From AB-137-C09 sp964645625 (GTDB taxonomy: Bacteria; Pseudomonadota; Zetaproteobacteria; Mariprofundales; Mariprofundaceae), in contig CAZYAI010000003.1 of the NCBI GenBank assembly GCA_964645625.1, forward strand, positions 51,623-115,622: a stretch of 64,000 nt of DNA, read 5' to 3'. The notes under the pieces were generated by a model that made no database searches, was not told the origin of the DNA, and was given only the letters and a program-made list of their open reading frames with translations. The translations under genes were made by a program, and so were the position numbers. Of this stretch, positions 63,832 through 64,000 are shown piece after piece. Each line of letters starts with the position of its first letter. Positions within the stretch are counted from its first letter, which is position 1.

Positions 63832-64000
63832 CAATAATCCTCAGCAACCATTCAGGCAATGTGAACAGTTGCAACTCATAAGTTGTTAAAATAGGCAACG
63901 AAACCTCAATGCTTCCACGGCAAAAGCAACATCAATCAGTTAATCAGGTCAGACCTAGGGTGTCGAAATTCACCCGTTCCTCACACCTATTAATTTCCTA

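Noticed and set aside
1..64000. CRISPR array, tRNA or rRNA genes
   Set aside because: No regularly spaced repeats were seen, and none of the intergenic stretches showed a tRNA or rRNA signature on reading.

Overview
The window comes from a Gram-negative chromosome, shown by outer-membrane lipoproteins, an OprB-type porin, a PilW/PilF-like pilus lipoprotein and an AsmA protein. Several traits together suggest a Zetaproteobacterium or a close relative of the deep-branching Proteobacteria: the order ftsH-folP-cdaA-cdaR-glmM with a c-di-AMP cyclase, the large NAD-type glutamate dehydrogenase, a CbbR-like LysR regulator and a cysteine-rich HisRS. This placement is inferred from gene content and was not tested by a tree. 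Most of the window is housekeeping DNA in tight, overlapping operons. Three places stand out: an AT-rich three-gene insert (17477-20761), an integron-type cassette array without an integrase (about 40507-44603), and two related palindromic REP/MITE-like elements (29498-29691 and 36677-36866).

Layout. 1-6085: C-terminal part of a giant extracellular protein (HYR repeats, DNRLRE modules, beta-helix, GH26-like glycosidase end). 6188-8382: sensor kinase and receiver. 8441-9364: TPR lipoprotein and a DUF2442 protein. 9404-14023 (-): NAD-glutamate dehydrogenase. 14275-16183: GH24 lysozyme, NrdG-like radical SAM protein and zinc-ribbon/FHA protein, tightly linked. 16189-20761 (-): two selenodomain-associated transferases behind the AT-rich trio ATP-grasp ligase, gamma-glutamylcyclotransferase and TPR protein. 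20902-24648: rlmN-mtnP-pilW-rodZ. 24816-30386: FtsX-like permease, EcfT-like protein, two tandem cyclic-nucleotide-binding paralogues and an unknown protein. 30561-34248: divergent oprB and lon. 34297-40309 (-): LysR, ymdB, 5-FTHF cyclo-ligase, lipB, smr, gpsA, hisS. 40507-44603 (-): cassette array. 44749-63831: ispG, lipoprotein, adenylate cyclase, AsmA, glmM, cdaR, cdaA, folP, ftsH, dprA, LysM protein, plsY and a reductase (all -), then an MFS transporter (+), then HEPN-MNT, acpS and pdxJ (-).

How the genes work together. The cassette array sits exactly between ispG and hisS, which are neighbours in many proteobacteria, so it probably split an old gene pair. Its first cassette holds a ThsB/DUF1863-type TIR protein with a small membrane protein. 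Others hold a protein with PD-(D/E)XK-like motifs, a CXXC CMD-family protein, and a membrane plus secreted pair. No integrase is visible, so it resembles a CALIN (cluster of attC sites lacking an integrase). The TIR-membrane pair and the ATP-grasp/GGCT/TPR operon are the best candidates for undescribed systems. The class III cyclase at 46939-48384 may supply the ligand for the two cyclic-nucleotide-binding proteins at 26686-29343. That link is inference.
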